A stretch of 43,742 nucleotides of DNA from an uncultured Anaerolineales bacterium (GTDB lineage Bacteria > Chloroflexota > Anaerolineae > Anaerolineales > Villigracilaceae): positions 1 to 43,742 of the forward strand of contig CASGHD010000144.1 of the NCBI GenBank assembly GCA_949319575.1, given 5' to 3'. The position numbers were made by a program, and so were the translations under genes. Positions 22,942-30,887 of this stretch are shown here, in pieces. The notes under the pieces are model-generated. The model made no database searches, was not told where the DNA came from, and was given only the letters and a program-made list of their open reading frames with translations. Positions within the stretch are counted from its first letter, which is position 1, and each line of letters starts with the position of its first letter.

Positions 22942-25440
22942 TCAAGCGTTTTGAAATTCATGCGCCGGCGGTTCCGCCTGCTCGCCTTCAACCGCCAAGC
23001 CGTTCAACAACGGAAACTTATTCATCTTCATCGCATTCGACGTGACAAAGATACTGCTCGCCACCATCGCAAACGCGGAGAACACGGGCTGTAATAACCC
23101 AGCCATCGCCAGCCCCACGCCGACGAGATTGTACACCACAGCCCAGCCGAGGTTTTGCCGCACGCGTTTCATCGCCTCGCGCGACAGATCGAACAGCCAG
23201 GGGATCACGCGCAAATCGTCGCGCATCAACACAATGTCAGACGCGGAGCGGGCAACATCCGCGCCGTGATTCATCGCCAAGCCAACGGTCGCCGAGGCGA
23301 GCGCGGGTCCATCATTCATTCCGTCGCCGACCATCGCGGCATGATCGACGAGTCGTTTCATTTTTTCATCGGGCGTGAGCGCGGCTTGTACCGGGATTCC
23401 CAACACTTTTTGCCAGCGTTCGCCCGCGCTTTGCTCATCGCCGGTCAACACGCCGAGATTCAACCCGCGCGATTGCAATTGATCCAACATATCCTTCGAT
23501 TCGACGCGGATGGTTTCATCGAGAGACAGGATGCCGCGCGCGCGTCCCTCCCACCCCGCGTAGACGACGACGCGCCCCGCTTCCTTCCACGCCTCAGCCT
23601 GGTCGCAGATTTCCTCCGGCATCTCCAACCCTTCAGCAGACATGAGACGGGCGGAGCCGATTGTAATTTGGCGCTTGGTACCTGGTAATTTTCCAATCAC
23701 GCCAAACGCGGGAATAGCTTTGAACGATTCAGGCTTGATGAGTTCAATTTGATTCGCTTTGGCATACTCCACAATTGCCTTCGCCAGCGGGTGTTCGGAT
23801 TCATTTTCGATGGAGGCAATGAGTTGGAGAAAATCAAATTCATTTAAACCGCCAGGCGCGCGAAGATCGCCAAGATTCCTGCCTTCCTTCGGCTCTCTCA
23901 GGGTGTCGCTTTCTACTTTCTTTTCAGAAACAGATTCTGAAAACGGCGCGACGAACACCTCCTGAATTTTCATCGGCAATTGAGTCAGCGTGCCTGTTTT
24001 ATCGAAGAAGACCCGTTCCACTTTTGCCAGGCGTTCGAGCGCGGCAGTGCTTCGCAAGATCACTCCCGATTCAGCCGCGCGTTCGAGGGAAAGCCAGAGA
24101 GTTAACGGTGTGGCAAGCCCTAACGCGCACGGGCAGGCGATCAGCAACACGGAGAGCGCGACAATCAACCCCCTTTCCGCGCCGCCGATGTGACTCCAAA
24201 CGAGGAACGCGATTGCGGCAAGAGTCAACGCGGCGGGCGTCATCCACGCGGAGAGTTTGTCCACCGTGCGTTCGAGCGGAGAACGCGCCCACAACGCCTC
24301 ATGAAGCAGGCGTCCGATCTGACCGGCAGTGGTCGAGTCGCCGACAGCGGTGGCGATCACTTCAAAACTGCCGTCCAGGTTGATCGTCCCGGCTTTGACC
24401 GCATTGCCTTCGCGCTGAGTCACGGGCTTGGGTTCGCCGGTAAGCAGGGACTCATCCACATCGCCCTCCCCGGTCGCGATCAGCCCATCTGCTGGGAACC
24501 GCTCACCGGGTCGCACGCGGATGCGCATACCGGGCTTGAGATCGGCAACGCTTACTTCTTTATCCGCTTCGCTGGTAACAACCACGGCGGTCTCTGGAAT
24601 TTGTTCGAGCAATTTCATCACCGCGCTGTTGCTCGATTTGTGCGCTTGCATTTCGAGCCAATGTCCTACCGAAACCAAGAAGATGAGCATGGTGGCGGTA
24701 TCGAAATACAAGCCGCCATGACCGACGATCAAATTGCGGACGGATAAACCGAACGCCGAAAATGTTCCGATCATGATGAGCGTGTGGATGTTGGGTTGCC
24801 CGCGCAGGAGGCTCGCAAAGCCCGCGCGCAGGATCGGCAAACCGAGCAGGATCAACACTGGGATGCTTGTGACCATCATCATTACCTGGAAGAAATCCAC
24901 AAGCGGTTGCGATTCGGGAGTCGCCCAGTTGAAAATTTCGCGCGCGTAAATCCCCGCGCCGACGATCATATCGTGCAAGACCATCACGCCGCCGATGAGC
25001 AGGCGGGTGAAAAACGCGTCTTCCTCATCGTAGGGTTTTTCGTCGGGGAGTGTGGCTCGGTAGCCGAGAGCGCGGATCCGCTTTTTGAGCGTTTTGGGAT
25101 TGATGATCGCGCCATCGAACGTGATGTTCGTTTGCCCTTGAATGAAACTTGTCTCCGCGTTCACCACGCCCTTTGTGCGTTTGAGCTGTTCGCTGACCAG
25201 CCACGCGCACGAGGAGCACCACATCCCGCTCAGGCTGAGAGTGACATTCTCCACATTTTCACTGGTTGCGATTTGCGCCGCTGGTTGCGCCGGGGAATCA
25301 GCCAGCAACGCCGCCACTTCCCTGCATGAAGGACAGCAGAAAATATCTCCCTGCTCGTTCGTGAGCGGATGAAGGGTTGTTAATCCGCAGAGGGAGCAAG
25401 GGGAGAGGAGTTGCGTAGTTGGGTAGTTGGCTAGTTGCAT
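22942..25440 (-). CDS. Copper-transporting P1B-type ATPase, CcoI/FixI-like
   Basis: This 832-residue copper pump probably serves oxidase assembly. Cys motifs C15xxC18 and CCPSC (35-39) at the N-terminus are followed by a heavy-metal-associated domain with GMWCSSC at 72-78, the layout of CcoI/FixI proteins. The membrane metal site is LLIACPCALGLATPL, the phosphorylation site is FFDKTGTLTQ, SEHPLA marks the nucleotide domain, and MVGDGMNDGPALA the hinge. The nucleotide domain has about 25 extra residues before it (VSEKKVESDTLREPKEG...). Part of this extra stretch is encoded by a dispersed repeat. The first 11 residues come from an octamer repeat. The gene overlaps or closely precedes the cytochrome b fusion and lies near a TauE-like gene. 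Confidence 0.93.
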   Translation of the reverse strand: MQLANYPTTQLLSPCSLCGLTTLHPLTNEQGDIFCCPSCREVAALLADSPAQPAAQIATSENVENVTLSLSGMWCSSCAWLVSEQLKRTKGVVNAETSFIQGQTNITFDGAIINPKTLKKRIRALGYRATLPDEKPYDEEDAFFTRLLIGGVMVLHDMIVGAGIYAREIFNWATPESQPLVDFFQVMMMVTSIPVLILLGLPILRAGFASLLRGQPNIHTLIMIGTFSAFGLSVRNLIVGHGGLYFDTATMLIFLVSVGHWLEMQAHKSSNSAVMKLLEQIPETAVVVTSEADKEVSVADLKPGMRIRVRPGERFPADGLIATGEGDVDESLLTGEPKPVTQREGNAVKAGTINLDGSFEVIATAVGDSTTAGQIGRLLHEALWARSPLERTVDKLSAWMTPAALTLAAIAFLVWSHIGGAERGLIVALSVLLIACPCALGLATPLTLWLSLERAAESGVILRSTAALERLAKVERVFFDKTGTLTQLPMKIQEVFVAPFSESVSEKKVESDTLREPKEGRNLGDLRAPGGLNEFDFLQLIASIENESEHPLAKAIVEYAKANQIELIKPESFKAIPAFGVIGKLPGTKRQITIGSARLMSAEGLEMPEEICDQAEAWKEAGRVVVYAGWEGRARGILSLDETIRVESKDMLDQLQSRGLNLGVLTGDEQSAGERWQKVLGIPVQAALTPDEKMKRLVDHAAMVGDGMNDGPALASATVGLAMNHGADVARSASDIVLMRDDLRVIPWLFDLSREAMKRVRQNLGWAVVYNLVGVGLAMAGLLQPVFSAFAMVASSIFVTSNAMKMNKFPLLNGLAVEGEQAEPPAHEFQNA
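23847..23880. repeat. Dispersed repeat arm inside the copper ATPase gene
   Basis: AACCGCCAGGCGCGCGAAG and the following ATCGCCAAGA match the arm in tlyA (ACCGCCAAGCACGCGAAG then ATCGCAAAGA). It is read in frame on the minus strand as NLGDLRAPGGL. Confidence 0.65.
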
Positions 25441-25520
25441 TGTTACGTGATATGAGTTACGAGGTACGGGTTGCGAGTTACAAGTTACGTGTTTCCGTGT
25501 GTGTCTGTTTACCTGTCTAC
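25415..25520. repeat. Octamer repeat array that forms the ATPase start
   Basis: GTAGTTGG (25415-25422), GTAGTTGG (25423-25430) and CTAGTTGC (25431-25438) are exact 8-bp steps. Degenerate 8-base units (GTGTTTCC, CTGTTTAC, CTGTCTAC) run to about 25520. The first eleven codons of the copper ATPase lie in this array. Confidence 0.65.
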
Positions 25521-25525
25521 ATTTT

Positions 25526-26191
25526 CTACCACAACATCAACTCGCCGATCATCAGGTGATCGATCCAGCCGATGACCGCGAGCCCGCGCATGGCGAATTG
25601 AAAGCCGAAGAGCATCATGACGATGGAGGCAAGTCCGCGCGACCAGGCGCGGGAAATGGACTTGGAGGCGAGCCACTTCACCGCGAATAAACTCGGGACG
25701 GTGGCGACGCCAAAGACAAGCATGTTGAGCGCGCCATAGACAGCCGATTTGGAAGCAATCGCAGTCACGAGCGCGGTGAGGACCAAGCCGCAAGGGAGGA
25801 GTCCCCACAGGAGGCCGAGCAGGTAAGAGGCCGGGAGCGAAGCGGTTTTGAAGGCGCGGATGGCGCGTCCCCAGCGTTGAGTCACAGGGGAAAATAAAAG
25901 TTCGGGCGAGGGGGTTAGCCCAATAAAGGCGGATGCCATGTAAAGCGCGACGATGGCGAAGAGGATGGAAAGCGCGGCTTGCAGTTTGTCGAGCGACCAG
26001 AGGGTTTGACCAAAGGCGCCGAACAGCAAGCCGAGAAACGAATATGTGGTGATGCGCCCGGCGTGGGCAAGAATCCACGCGAATTTATTTTGAAAAACGG
26101 GCTGGCGGTCAAAGAGAATCACAACGGCGCTGCACATCCCCACGCAGTGCCCAAGACTTCCGAGCAGACCTAATAACAATGAAGCCAACAT
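25526..26191 (-). CDS. TauE/SafE-DsbD-like membrane protein
   Basis: The protein has 221 residues with about six membrane helices. The opening MLASLLLGLLGSLGHCVGMCSAVVIL and the mid-protein LLWGLLPCGLVLTALVTAI are typical of the DsbD_2/SafE-like family, often found with copper ATPases in cbb3 and other oxidase clusters. C16 and C20 and the Cys in LPCG are possible metal or redox residues. It lies between the oxidase operon and the copper ATPase, all on the same strand, with a terminator-like hairpin upstream. A role in copper handling for the oxidase is inferred from that context; substrate not proven. Confidence 0.82.
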   Translation of the reverse strand: MLASLLLGLLGSLGHCVGMCSAVVILFDRQPVFQNKFAWILAHAGRITTYSFLGLLFGAFGQTLWSLDKLQAALSILFAIVALYMASAFIGLTPSPELLFSPVTQRWGRAIRAFKTASLPASYLLGLLWGLLPCGLVLTALVTAIASKSAVYGALNMLVFGVATVPSLFAVKWLASKSISRAWSRGLASIVMMLFGFQFAMRGLAVIGWIDHLMIGELMLW

Positions 26192-26222
26192 TGTTTACCG
26201 CAAATGTACAAATATACACGAG

Positions 26223-26257
26223 AAAACTTCGGAGGTCTTGCGACCTCCGAAGTTTTT
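26223..26257. terminator. Bidirectional terminator downstream of oxidase subunit I
   Basis: A 15-bp perfect stem (26223-26237 and 26242-26256) with a 4-base loop has A and T runs on both sides. It ends the oxidase operon on the minus strand. Confidence 0.85.
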
Positions 26258-26266
26258 TGATTCAAA

Positions 26267-27994
26267 CTATCGGATGAACCAGGTGCGCCCGAGGAGCCAC
26301 CAATTTGTCAGATAGTAGACTGCGAACCAGACGAGGAAGGCAATGACCAGAACGAATGAGCCTTTTGGCTGGTTCTGTTTGCTTTCAAGATCGTGCTCGG
26401 TCAACTTGGTGGATTCAAGCACGGGGTTGTTGTCGCCGGAGACGAGGAGTAGTTTGCTGGCTTCGAGTCGCGGGCCGGTGAGGATGGAGGTCAGCACGAT
26501 GGCGACATACATGATCCCACCGATGACCGCAATGATCGCGCCGATGCCAAAGATGGCAAGCGACAACTCAATGGTGCCGGGGACGACGCCGGAGAACGTG
26601 ATGTCCCAGTTGCGGCGCGAAACGCCTTGCAAACCGCTGACGATCATGCCGAGGGATACGAGGAGCATACCTCCGCCGAATACATAGGGTTGCCAGACCG
26701 CCCACTTCTTGAGTTTGAGTTCCTTGCGGAAGATAAGCGGGATGATGTAGTAGGTGAAGCCCATGAAGGCGGTTGTCGTTCCAGATACCACAGTCGCGTG
26801 GAAGTGACCCGGCAAGCGCATGGTGTTGTGTACCAGCAGGTTGATCTGCTCGGTGCCGATGACTACACCGGTCACTCCGCCGATCCAGCCGAACATGACC
26901 ATGGAGACGACCAGGGCGGCGAAGCCCGGTTCGCCCCATGGGGCGTTACGGAGCCAGCCGAATAAACCTTTGCGGTAGCCTTTGGCGCGCAACGCAACTT
27001 CCAACGCGGCAGGGATCGAGAATGCGTGCATCATCGAGCCAAGCACGGCAAGGTACATGGCATACGAAGTGTTGACCGCCTTCCATGAGAACGACAGACC
27101 CGGATCCACCAGCAGGTGGTGAGCCGAGCCGAGGTTGATGAAGAACAGGTACAAGACGAATGCGAGGCGCGAGAATTTCTCGTTGACCGGGCGAATCCCT
27201 ACGGTGATTTGAGCGAGCGAATACCAGATGGAAATCATCGCGGCAAGGTTCACCTGCTGGGCGGGATGCCCGAAACCCCAGAAGAAGTTGCGATAAATGC
27301 CCGGGTCGAAGTTCGAAAGAATGCCCGCAGACCAGAGGAACGCCGGCACCACTGCCGCCGCGCCCTGAAGCAGGGTGTACGTTGCCAGGATCGCGGCAGT
27401 CATGAAGCCGAACGCCACCAGCGGCAATGAGCCTTCGAAGCGTTTTTCTCGTTTGGCAACCACGATATTAATAAAGAAAGTGATTACCGCGATCAACGCG
27501 CCAACCGCGAATAGGATGTAACTGAGGTAGAACAAGGGGCTGGCTTTGAGCGGCATGTAGGCGGTATATGCCACTGTGTTCCTCGGGTCGATCAATACGA
27601 CGACATTCGCCATCAACCCGCCAACCGTCATGAGGATGAATGCAAACCACGCTGTTTTGGGCGCGGCATGACGCGCATTTAATAGCACGGTTGAGCCGAA
27701 GTGCAAGCCTGCGATCTCGAAGAACACCATCCAGGCGATGAGCATGTCGATGCCGTGGATGGTCAGCAGGCGGTAGAACCAGGTCGCATCCAGCAGATGA
27801 ACCGCCTGCCAGCGCGTGAGAGCGATCAACAGCGCGGCGATACCGCCGATCGTCAGCGTGACGACCGCCATCACCGCATTGGCGATGATCAGCCGTTCCG
27901 CGTGCATATCCACTTTCAGGGTGAGGACCGGGCAGGTGCGATAATCGTCCTTCGAGTCCTTCGCCCAGGGAAATGTAGGGGCAAGAGTTGCCAT
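26267..27994 (-). CDS. Haem-copper oxidase subunit I, B-family (ba3-like)
   Basis: This is the catalytic subunit of a terminal oxidase, with 575 residues and 12 or more membrane helices. The low-spin haem ligand is in LTIHGIDMLIAW, a CuB-ligand region is FFWGFGHPAQQVN, the CuB histidine pair is in GSAHHLLVDPG, and the haem a3/haem ligands are in LPGHFHATVVSG. There is no GHPEVY sequence, and the HPAQ form points away from A-type oxidases to the B family. ATG 27994 is preceded by TAGGAGAAAATGCA. An upstream in-frame start inside subunit II was rejected. Subunit III is absent from the cluster, as in ba3 enzymes. Confidence 0.92.
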   Translation of the reverse strand: MATLAPTFPWAKDSKDDYRTCPVLTLKVDMHAERLIIANAVMAVVTLTIGGIAALLIALTRWQAVHLLDATWFYRLLTIHGIDMLIAWMVFFEIAGLHFGSTVLLNARHAAPKTAWFAFILMTVGGLMANVVVLIDPRNTVAYTAYMPLKASPLFYLSYILFAVGALIAVITFFINIVVAKREKRFEGSLPLVAFGFMTAAILATYTLLQGAAAVVPAFLWSAGILSNFDPGIYRNFFWGFGHPAQQVNLAAMISIWYSLAQITVGIRPVNEKFSRLAFVLYLFFINLGSAHHLLVDPGLSFSWKAVNTSYAMYLAVLGSMMHAFSIPAALEVALRAKGYRKGLFGWLRNAPWGEPGFAALVVSMVMFGWIGGVTGVVIGTEQINLLVHNTMRLPGHFHATVVSGTTTAFMGFTYYIIPLIFRKELKLKKWAVWQPYVFGGGMLLVSLGMIVSGLQGVSRRNWDITFSGVVPGTIELSLAIFGIGAIIAVIGGIMYVAIVLTSILTGPRLEASKLLLVSGDNNPVLESTKLTEHDLESKQNQPKGSFVLVIAFLVWFAVYYLTNWWLLGRTWFIR

Positions 27995-28005
27995 TGCATT
28001 TTCTC

Positions 28006-28524
28006 CTATTTCACGATGATCTTGCCCACCATGGTGTGGTGACCAAGGAAACAATATTCATTGCAAACGATGGTGAACTCGCCGCTGGAGGTTGGCGTGA
28101 TCGTTGCCACGTAGTCATAACCGGGCAACACTTCCAGGTTAATGTTCACCGGCTGGAGCGAAAACCCGTGCGCATAATCCATGGAGGAAATATGCAGGCG
28201 ATATTCTTTGCCCTTTTCCAATTGTAGGATGGGGTACCACTGCCAGGCGCTGGCTCGCAAGTACACATCGCTACCGGGGGGCGGCGCAACTACCGGCACA
28301 CTGTTCTCCTCCCCTACTTGATACTGGGCAACAAACTCGTTCACAGTGGCGGCGTACTGTTGCGGCGTGGTGCGATACGTCTCTGCGGGCACGTTTTGCT
28401 TGCCCATGTAATACCAGAGCGGCATCATCACGGTCAGAAAAATGCACCAGACGAGAGCCACCGTGAGCCACGTCTTCTCAAGGCGACCTAACGGCTTCCA
28501 CCAATTTTGTTCAGGCGCTAACAT
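28006..28524 (-). CDS. Oxidase subunit II with CuA site
   Basis: The protein has 172 residues. One N-terminal membrane helix (WLTVALVWCIFLTVMMPLW) is followed by an external cupredoxin domain. The CuA site is complete: H in DYAHGFSL and CNEYCFLGHHTM (C, E, C, H, M in family order). One membrane helix rather than two is typical of ba3-type subunit II. It ends 11 bases before subunit I and is preceded by a small membrane protein gene in the same operon. Confidence 0.93.
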   Translation of the reverse strand: MLAPEQNWWKPLGRLEKTWLTVALVWCIFLTVMMPLWYYMGKQNVPAETYRTTPQQYAATVNEFVAQYQVGEENSVPVVAPPPGSDVYLRASAWQWYPILQLEKGKEYRLHISSMDYAHGFSLQPVNINLEVLPGYDYVATITPTSSGEFTIVCNEYCFLGHHTMVGKIIVK

Positions 28525-28553
28525 GATTTAAATTCTCCTTTTGTGAAGTTTGG

Positions 28554-28712
28554 CTAGGGCGCCGGGGGAATGCTCAACAGGTTCGAAATCCCCCACACAT
28601 TGTAGATCAATGTGCTGATGAGCAATGACGCTACAAACAAGATCCAGATATTATCGAATATCTTCTGACCCAACGATACAGGCTCGTTCTCTTGCTTTTC
28701 CTTCTTGGACAT
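28554..28712 (-). CDS. Small one-helix protein, candidate oxidase subunit IIa
   Basis: The protein has 52 residues: a charged N-terminus (MSKKEKQENEPVSLGQ), one membrane helix (IWILFVASLLISTLIYNVWGI) and a short tail ending in PPAP. ATG 28712 has a good ribosome site (AAAGGAG) just upstream. It is the first gene of the oxidase operon. ba3 oxidases contain a one-helix subunit IIa, and position, size and topology fit, but the sequence match is not provable here. Confidence 0.65.
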   Translation of the reverse strand: MSKKEKQENEPVSLGQKIFDNIWILFVASLLISTLIYNVWGISNLLSIPPAP

Positions 28713-28763
28713 GGCATTCTCCTTTGGTGAATGTGCAACTTCCAAAGCCTAAAAATTTGCCCA

Positions 28764-28807
28764 ATCATAGCATTGCGGGGAATAAAACAAATGTGAAGAA
28801 TGTCACA
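28764..28807 (-). promoter_or_regulatory. Oxidase promoter with CRP/FNR-type site
   Basis: On the minus strand TGC-TATGAT (plus 28764-28769) is an extended -10 giving +1 near 28757. The palindrome TGTGA-N6-TCACA at 28792-28807 is centred about 42.5 bases upstream of that start, the class II activator position. Confidence 0.65.
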
Positions 28808-28824
28808 GGATGTAGTATGACATT
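28799..28824. promoter_or_regulatory. AATGTCA-N12-TGACATT inverted repeat
   Basis: AATGTCA (28799-28805) and TGACATT (28818-28824) are perfect arms. The left arm overlaps the CRP/FNR-type site of the oxidase promoter. Regulator unknown. Confidence 0.4.
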
Positions 28825-28952
28825 TATCAGTATTGGACAATATGGCTCTACTTATAAAAATTCGCCTCCCTCCGCAATGGACGCCTGATTCTCACCCTGG
28901 GATGTTTCCCCACCCCCGACAAAGAGACAATCGTCATGCCGCGCGGGTAACA

Positions 28953-28990
28953 ATTGTCACTTTGACAATCCCGCTCAAATCTCATACAAT
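28953..28990 (+). promoter_or_regulatory. Promoter of the cytochrome c gene with operator-like palindrome
   Basis: TTGACA (28962-28967), a 17-base spacer and TACAAT (28985-28990) form a near-consensus promoter. ATTGTCA-CTT-TGACAAT at 28953-28969 is a perfect inverted repeat over the -35 box, placed for a repressor or competing regulator. Confidence 0.75.
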
Positions 28991-29021
28991 TTATCCATAT
29001 TCAATCCGGAGGTTAACGATA

Positions 29022-29435
29022 ATGAAGAAGTTCGGTTTACTACTCTCACTACTTGTGGTCGCCACCATGATCCTGGCGGCCTGCGGCGGCGGCGGAAATT
29101 CTGAAGCAACAGCCACCTTGGAACCCGTACCGGCTGATTTCGCCGGCAAGACCAACCCGCTCGGAGCAGATGCGGCAACTGAAGGCGCAAAAGTGTTTCA
29201 AGTTAACTGCGAACCATGCCACGGCCCGCAGGGTCACGGCGATGGCCCCGCAGGCGCGGCGCTCGACCCCAAGCCGAAGAACCTGGGCGAGTTGCAAACG
29301 CGCGCCTCAGATGATTATCTGTTCTGGCGCGTAAACACCGGCAAGCCCGGCACCTCCATGGCGCCGTGGGCGGGCATTCTGACCGAGGAACAGATCTGGC
29401 AGGCGATCGCGTTCGTCCGCACTTTGAAGCCGTAA
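29022..29435 (+). CDS. Lipoprotein c-type cytochrome
   Basis: The protein has 137 residues. The signal sequence ends in the lipobox MILAAC, so it is anchored outside the cell by a lipid. A single haem site, NCEPCHG, and a Met ligand in GTSMAPW mark a class I-like cytochrome c domain. CCGGAGGT at 29007-29014 is a good ribosome site. It is transcribed divergently from the oxidase genes from a strong promoter. Its natural role would be electron donor to the CuA site of the oxidase. Confidence 0.9.
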   Translation: MKKFGLLLSLLVVATMILAACGGGGNSEATATLEPVPADFAGKTNPLGADAATEGAKVFQVNCEPCHGPQGHGDGPAGAALDPKPKNLGELQTRASDDYLFWRVNTGKPGTSMAPWAGILTEEQIWQAIAFVRTLKP

Positions 29436-29448
29436 CTGTTTATTCAAC

Positions 29449-29487
29449 AAAAAAAGAGCGACGCTTTAACAGCGTCGCTCTTTTTTT
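29449..29487. terminator. Bidirectional terminator
   Basis: A run of A, an 11-bp stem AGAGCGACGCT/AGCGTCGCTCT with a 5-base loop, and a run of T. It separates the cytochrome c gene from the convergent small membrane protein gene, whose stop codon overlaps its edge. Confidence 0.9.
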
Positions 29488-29677
29488 ATTTCCTGATCCG
29501 CGCATACATCGCGAAGCCGATCGTGCCGAACGCCAGCCCGGCAACGGAGGCTCCCCATGAAAAAAAATTCAAAACGAATGTCGATTCGAGAACGTGAATC
29601 ACCATCAGAAACGGGAGGACAATGCCCGCCAGCATGAGAGTCACGCCAAACAAGAGGAGGAGTCCGGGATTTTTCAT
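29486..29677 (-). CDS. Small two-helix membrane protein
   Basis: The protein has 63 residues and two membrane helices (LLLLFGVTLMLAGIVLPFLMVIHV and FFSWGASVAGLAFGTIGFAMYA) with a basic end (RIRK). ATG 29677 is the start nearest to coding composition. An in-frame start at 29707 would fall in a dispersed repeat. It may be the last gene of the ABC operon, separated from it by the repeat at 29691-29743. Family not recognised. Confidence 0.55.
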   Translation of the reverse strand: MKNPGLLLLFGVTLMLAGIVLPFLMVIHVLESTFVLNFFSWGASVAGLAFGTIGFAMYARIRK

Positions 29678-29690
29678 AAGGCTATCTTTG

Positions 29691-29743
29691 AACCGCGAAG
29701 AACGCAAAGTCCGCGAAGAATACTCTTGTTTCTCTTCGCGGTT
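29691..29743. repeat. Dispersed inverted repeat, AACCGCGAAG type
   Basis: The left arm AACCGCGAAGAACGCAAAG and the right arm TCTTCGCGGTT form an imperfect hairpin. It belongs to the same family as the copies in tlyA, in the copper ATPase and at 41934-42019. Confidence 0.7.
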
Positions 29744-29746
29744 AAC

Positions 29747-30745
29747 CTATTGATACAACCAGCAAGCCACAAAATGATGCGGCTCGGGTTCAAAGTTAAT
29801 CGGTTCCTGTTGGTCGCACAGCCCGGCAATCGCTTGAGCGCAACGCGGGTGGAAGCGGCATCCTTTCGGCGGGTTCACCAGGCTTGGCGGCTCGCCGGGC
29901 GGAACTTCTTTGAATGAATCGGCGTTGCGCGCGTCGGGGTCGGAGGTGGCGGCGAGTAACGCGCGCGTGTACGGATGCAGGGGGTTTTCGAGCAGGCGGC
30001 GCGTATCTGCTTTTTCGATGAGGTTCCCCGCATACATCACAAAAATACGCTGGGAAAAATATTTCACTGTCGAGAGATCGTGCGTGATGTAGATCACTGA
30101 CAATCCATGCGACTCTTGCAAGGCATGCATCAACTTCAAGATTTCAACGCGCACCGAGGCATCCAGCATCGAAACAGGTTCGTCAGCCACGATCAACTTC
30201 GGTTCGCGCAACATCGCCCGGGCGATCACAATGCGCTGTTGTTGCCCGCCGCTGAGCATGTGCGGAAATTTCGGTAAAAAATCCTCCACAGGGTGAAGTT
30301 TCACTTCCGCCATTGCCTTGTGGATGCGCGATAACCGTTCTGCCCTGCTCCCCAACCCGCTGATGATGAGCGGCTCTTCCAAAATCGTTTGGACATTCAT
30401 GAACGGAGGCAACGCGCCGTACGGATCCTGTTGCACATACCCGATCTTGAATCGATATTTCTGCAACCCGCGTCCTTTTAACTCTGAGAGATTTTCCCCA
30501 TCAAAGATAATGCTCCCGCTGGTGGGAACATTCAACCCCAGGATAGTCTTCATCAGGCTGGACTTGCCGCATCCCGACTCACCGACAACTGCCACCGTTT
30601 CCCCTTCTGCCAGTTCAAAGCTGACGCCATCCACTGCTTTGACGTAGCCGGCGCGCCCAAAGCCGAACCGGCGCAATTCGTACCACACGCGCAGATCCAG
30701 CGCCGACAGCAATGGCTGAGGTTCGTGGATGTTTTGTGTGCTCAT
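29747..30745 (-). CDS. Oligopeptide-type ABC transporter ATPase (OppF-like)
   Basis: The protein has 332 residues. Walker A is GESGCGKSS, the signature is LSGGQQQRI, Walker B is LIVADEPVSMLD, and the switch His is in YITHDLS. The C-terminal oligopeptide extension includes NPLHPYTRALLAA and PKGCRFHPRC with clustered cysteines. ATG 30745 has GAGAGG nearby; an upstream ATG at 30772 is possible. It pairs with the OppD-like gene, although a palindromic repeat of about 90 bases lies between them. Confidence 0.9.
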   Translation of the reverse strand: MSTQNIHEPQPLLSALDLRVWYELRRFGFGRAGYVKAVDGVSFELAEGETVAVVGESGCGKSSLMKTILGLNVPTSGSIIFDGENLSELKGRGLQKYRFKIGYVQQDPYGALPPFMNVQTILEEPLIISGLGSRAERLSRIHKAMAEVKLHPVEDFLPKFPHMLSGGQQQRIVIARAMLREPKLIVADEPVSMLDASVRVEILKLMHALQESHGLSVIYITHDLSTVKYFSQRIFVMYAGNLIEKADTRRLLENPLHPYTRALLAATSDPDARNADSFKEVPPGEPPSLVNPPKGCRFHPRCAQAIAGLCDQQEPINFEPEPHHFVACWLYQ

Positions 30746-30789
30746 TATGACCTCTCGTAAGTCGGTGATCATTCAGTATCTCCCATGTT

Positions 30790-30879
30790 GTTGCGAGGAG
30801 CGCTTTTGCTCTTTGCGACGAAGCAATCTCCCAATCGAGTCGGAGATTGCTTCGTCGTCGCTTCGCGCCTCCTCGCAAC
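30790..30879. repeat. Full palindromic copy of the GCGAGGAG...CTCCTCGC repeat
   Basis: Outer arms GTTGCGAGGAG (30790-30800) and CTCCTCGCAAC (30869-30879), and inner arms CGACGAAGCAATCTCC and GGAGATTGCTTCGTCG, are inverted. It lies between the two ATPase genes of the importer operon and may shape the mRNA there. Confidence 0.8.
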
Positions 30880-30887
30880 GACATTTA

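Noticed and set aside
27995-28054. N-terminal extension of oxidase subunit I
   Set aside because: It overlaps the subunit II gene and has no ribosome site, whereas ATG 27994 has one.
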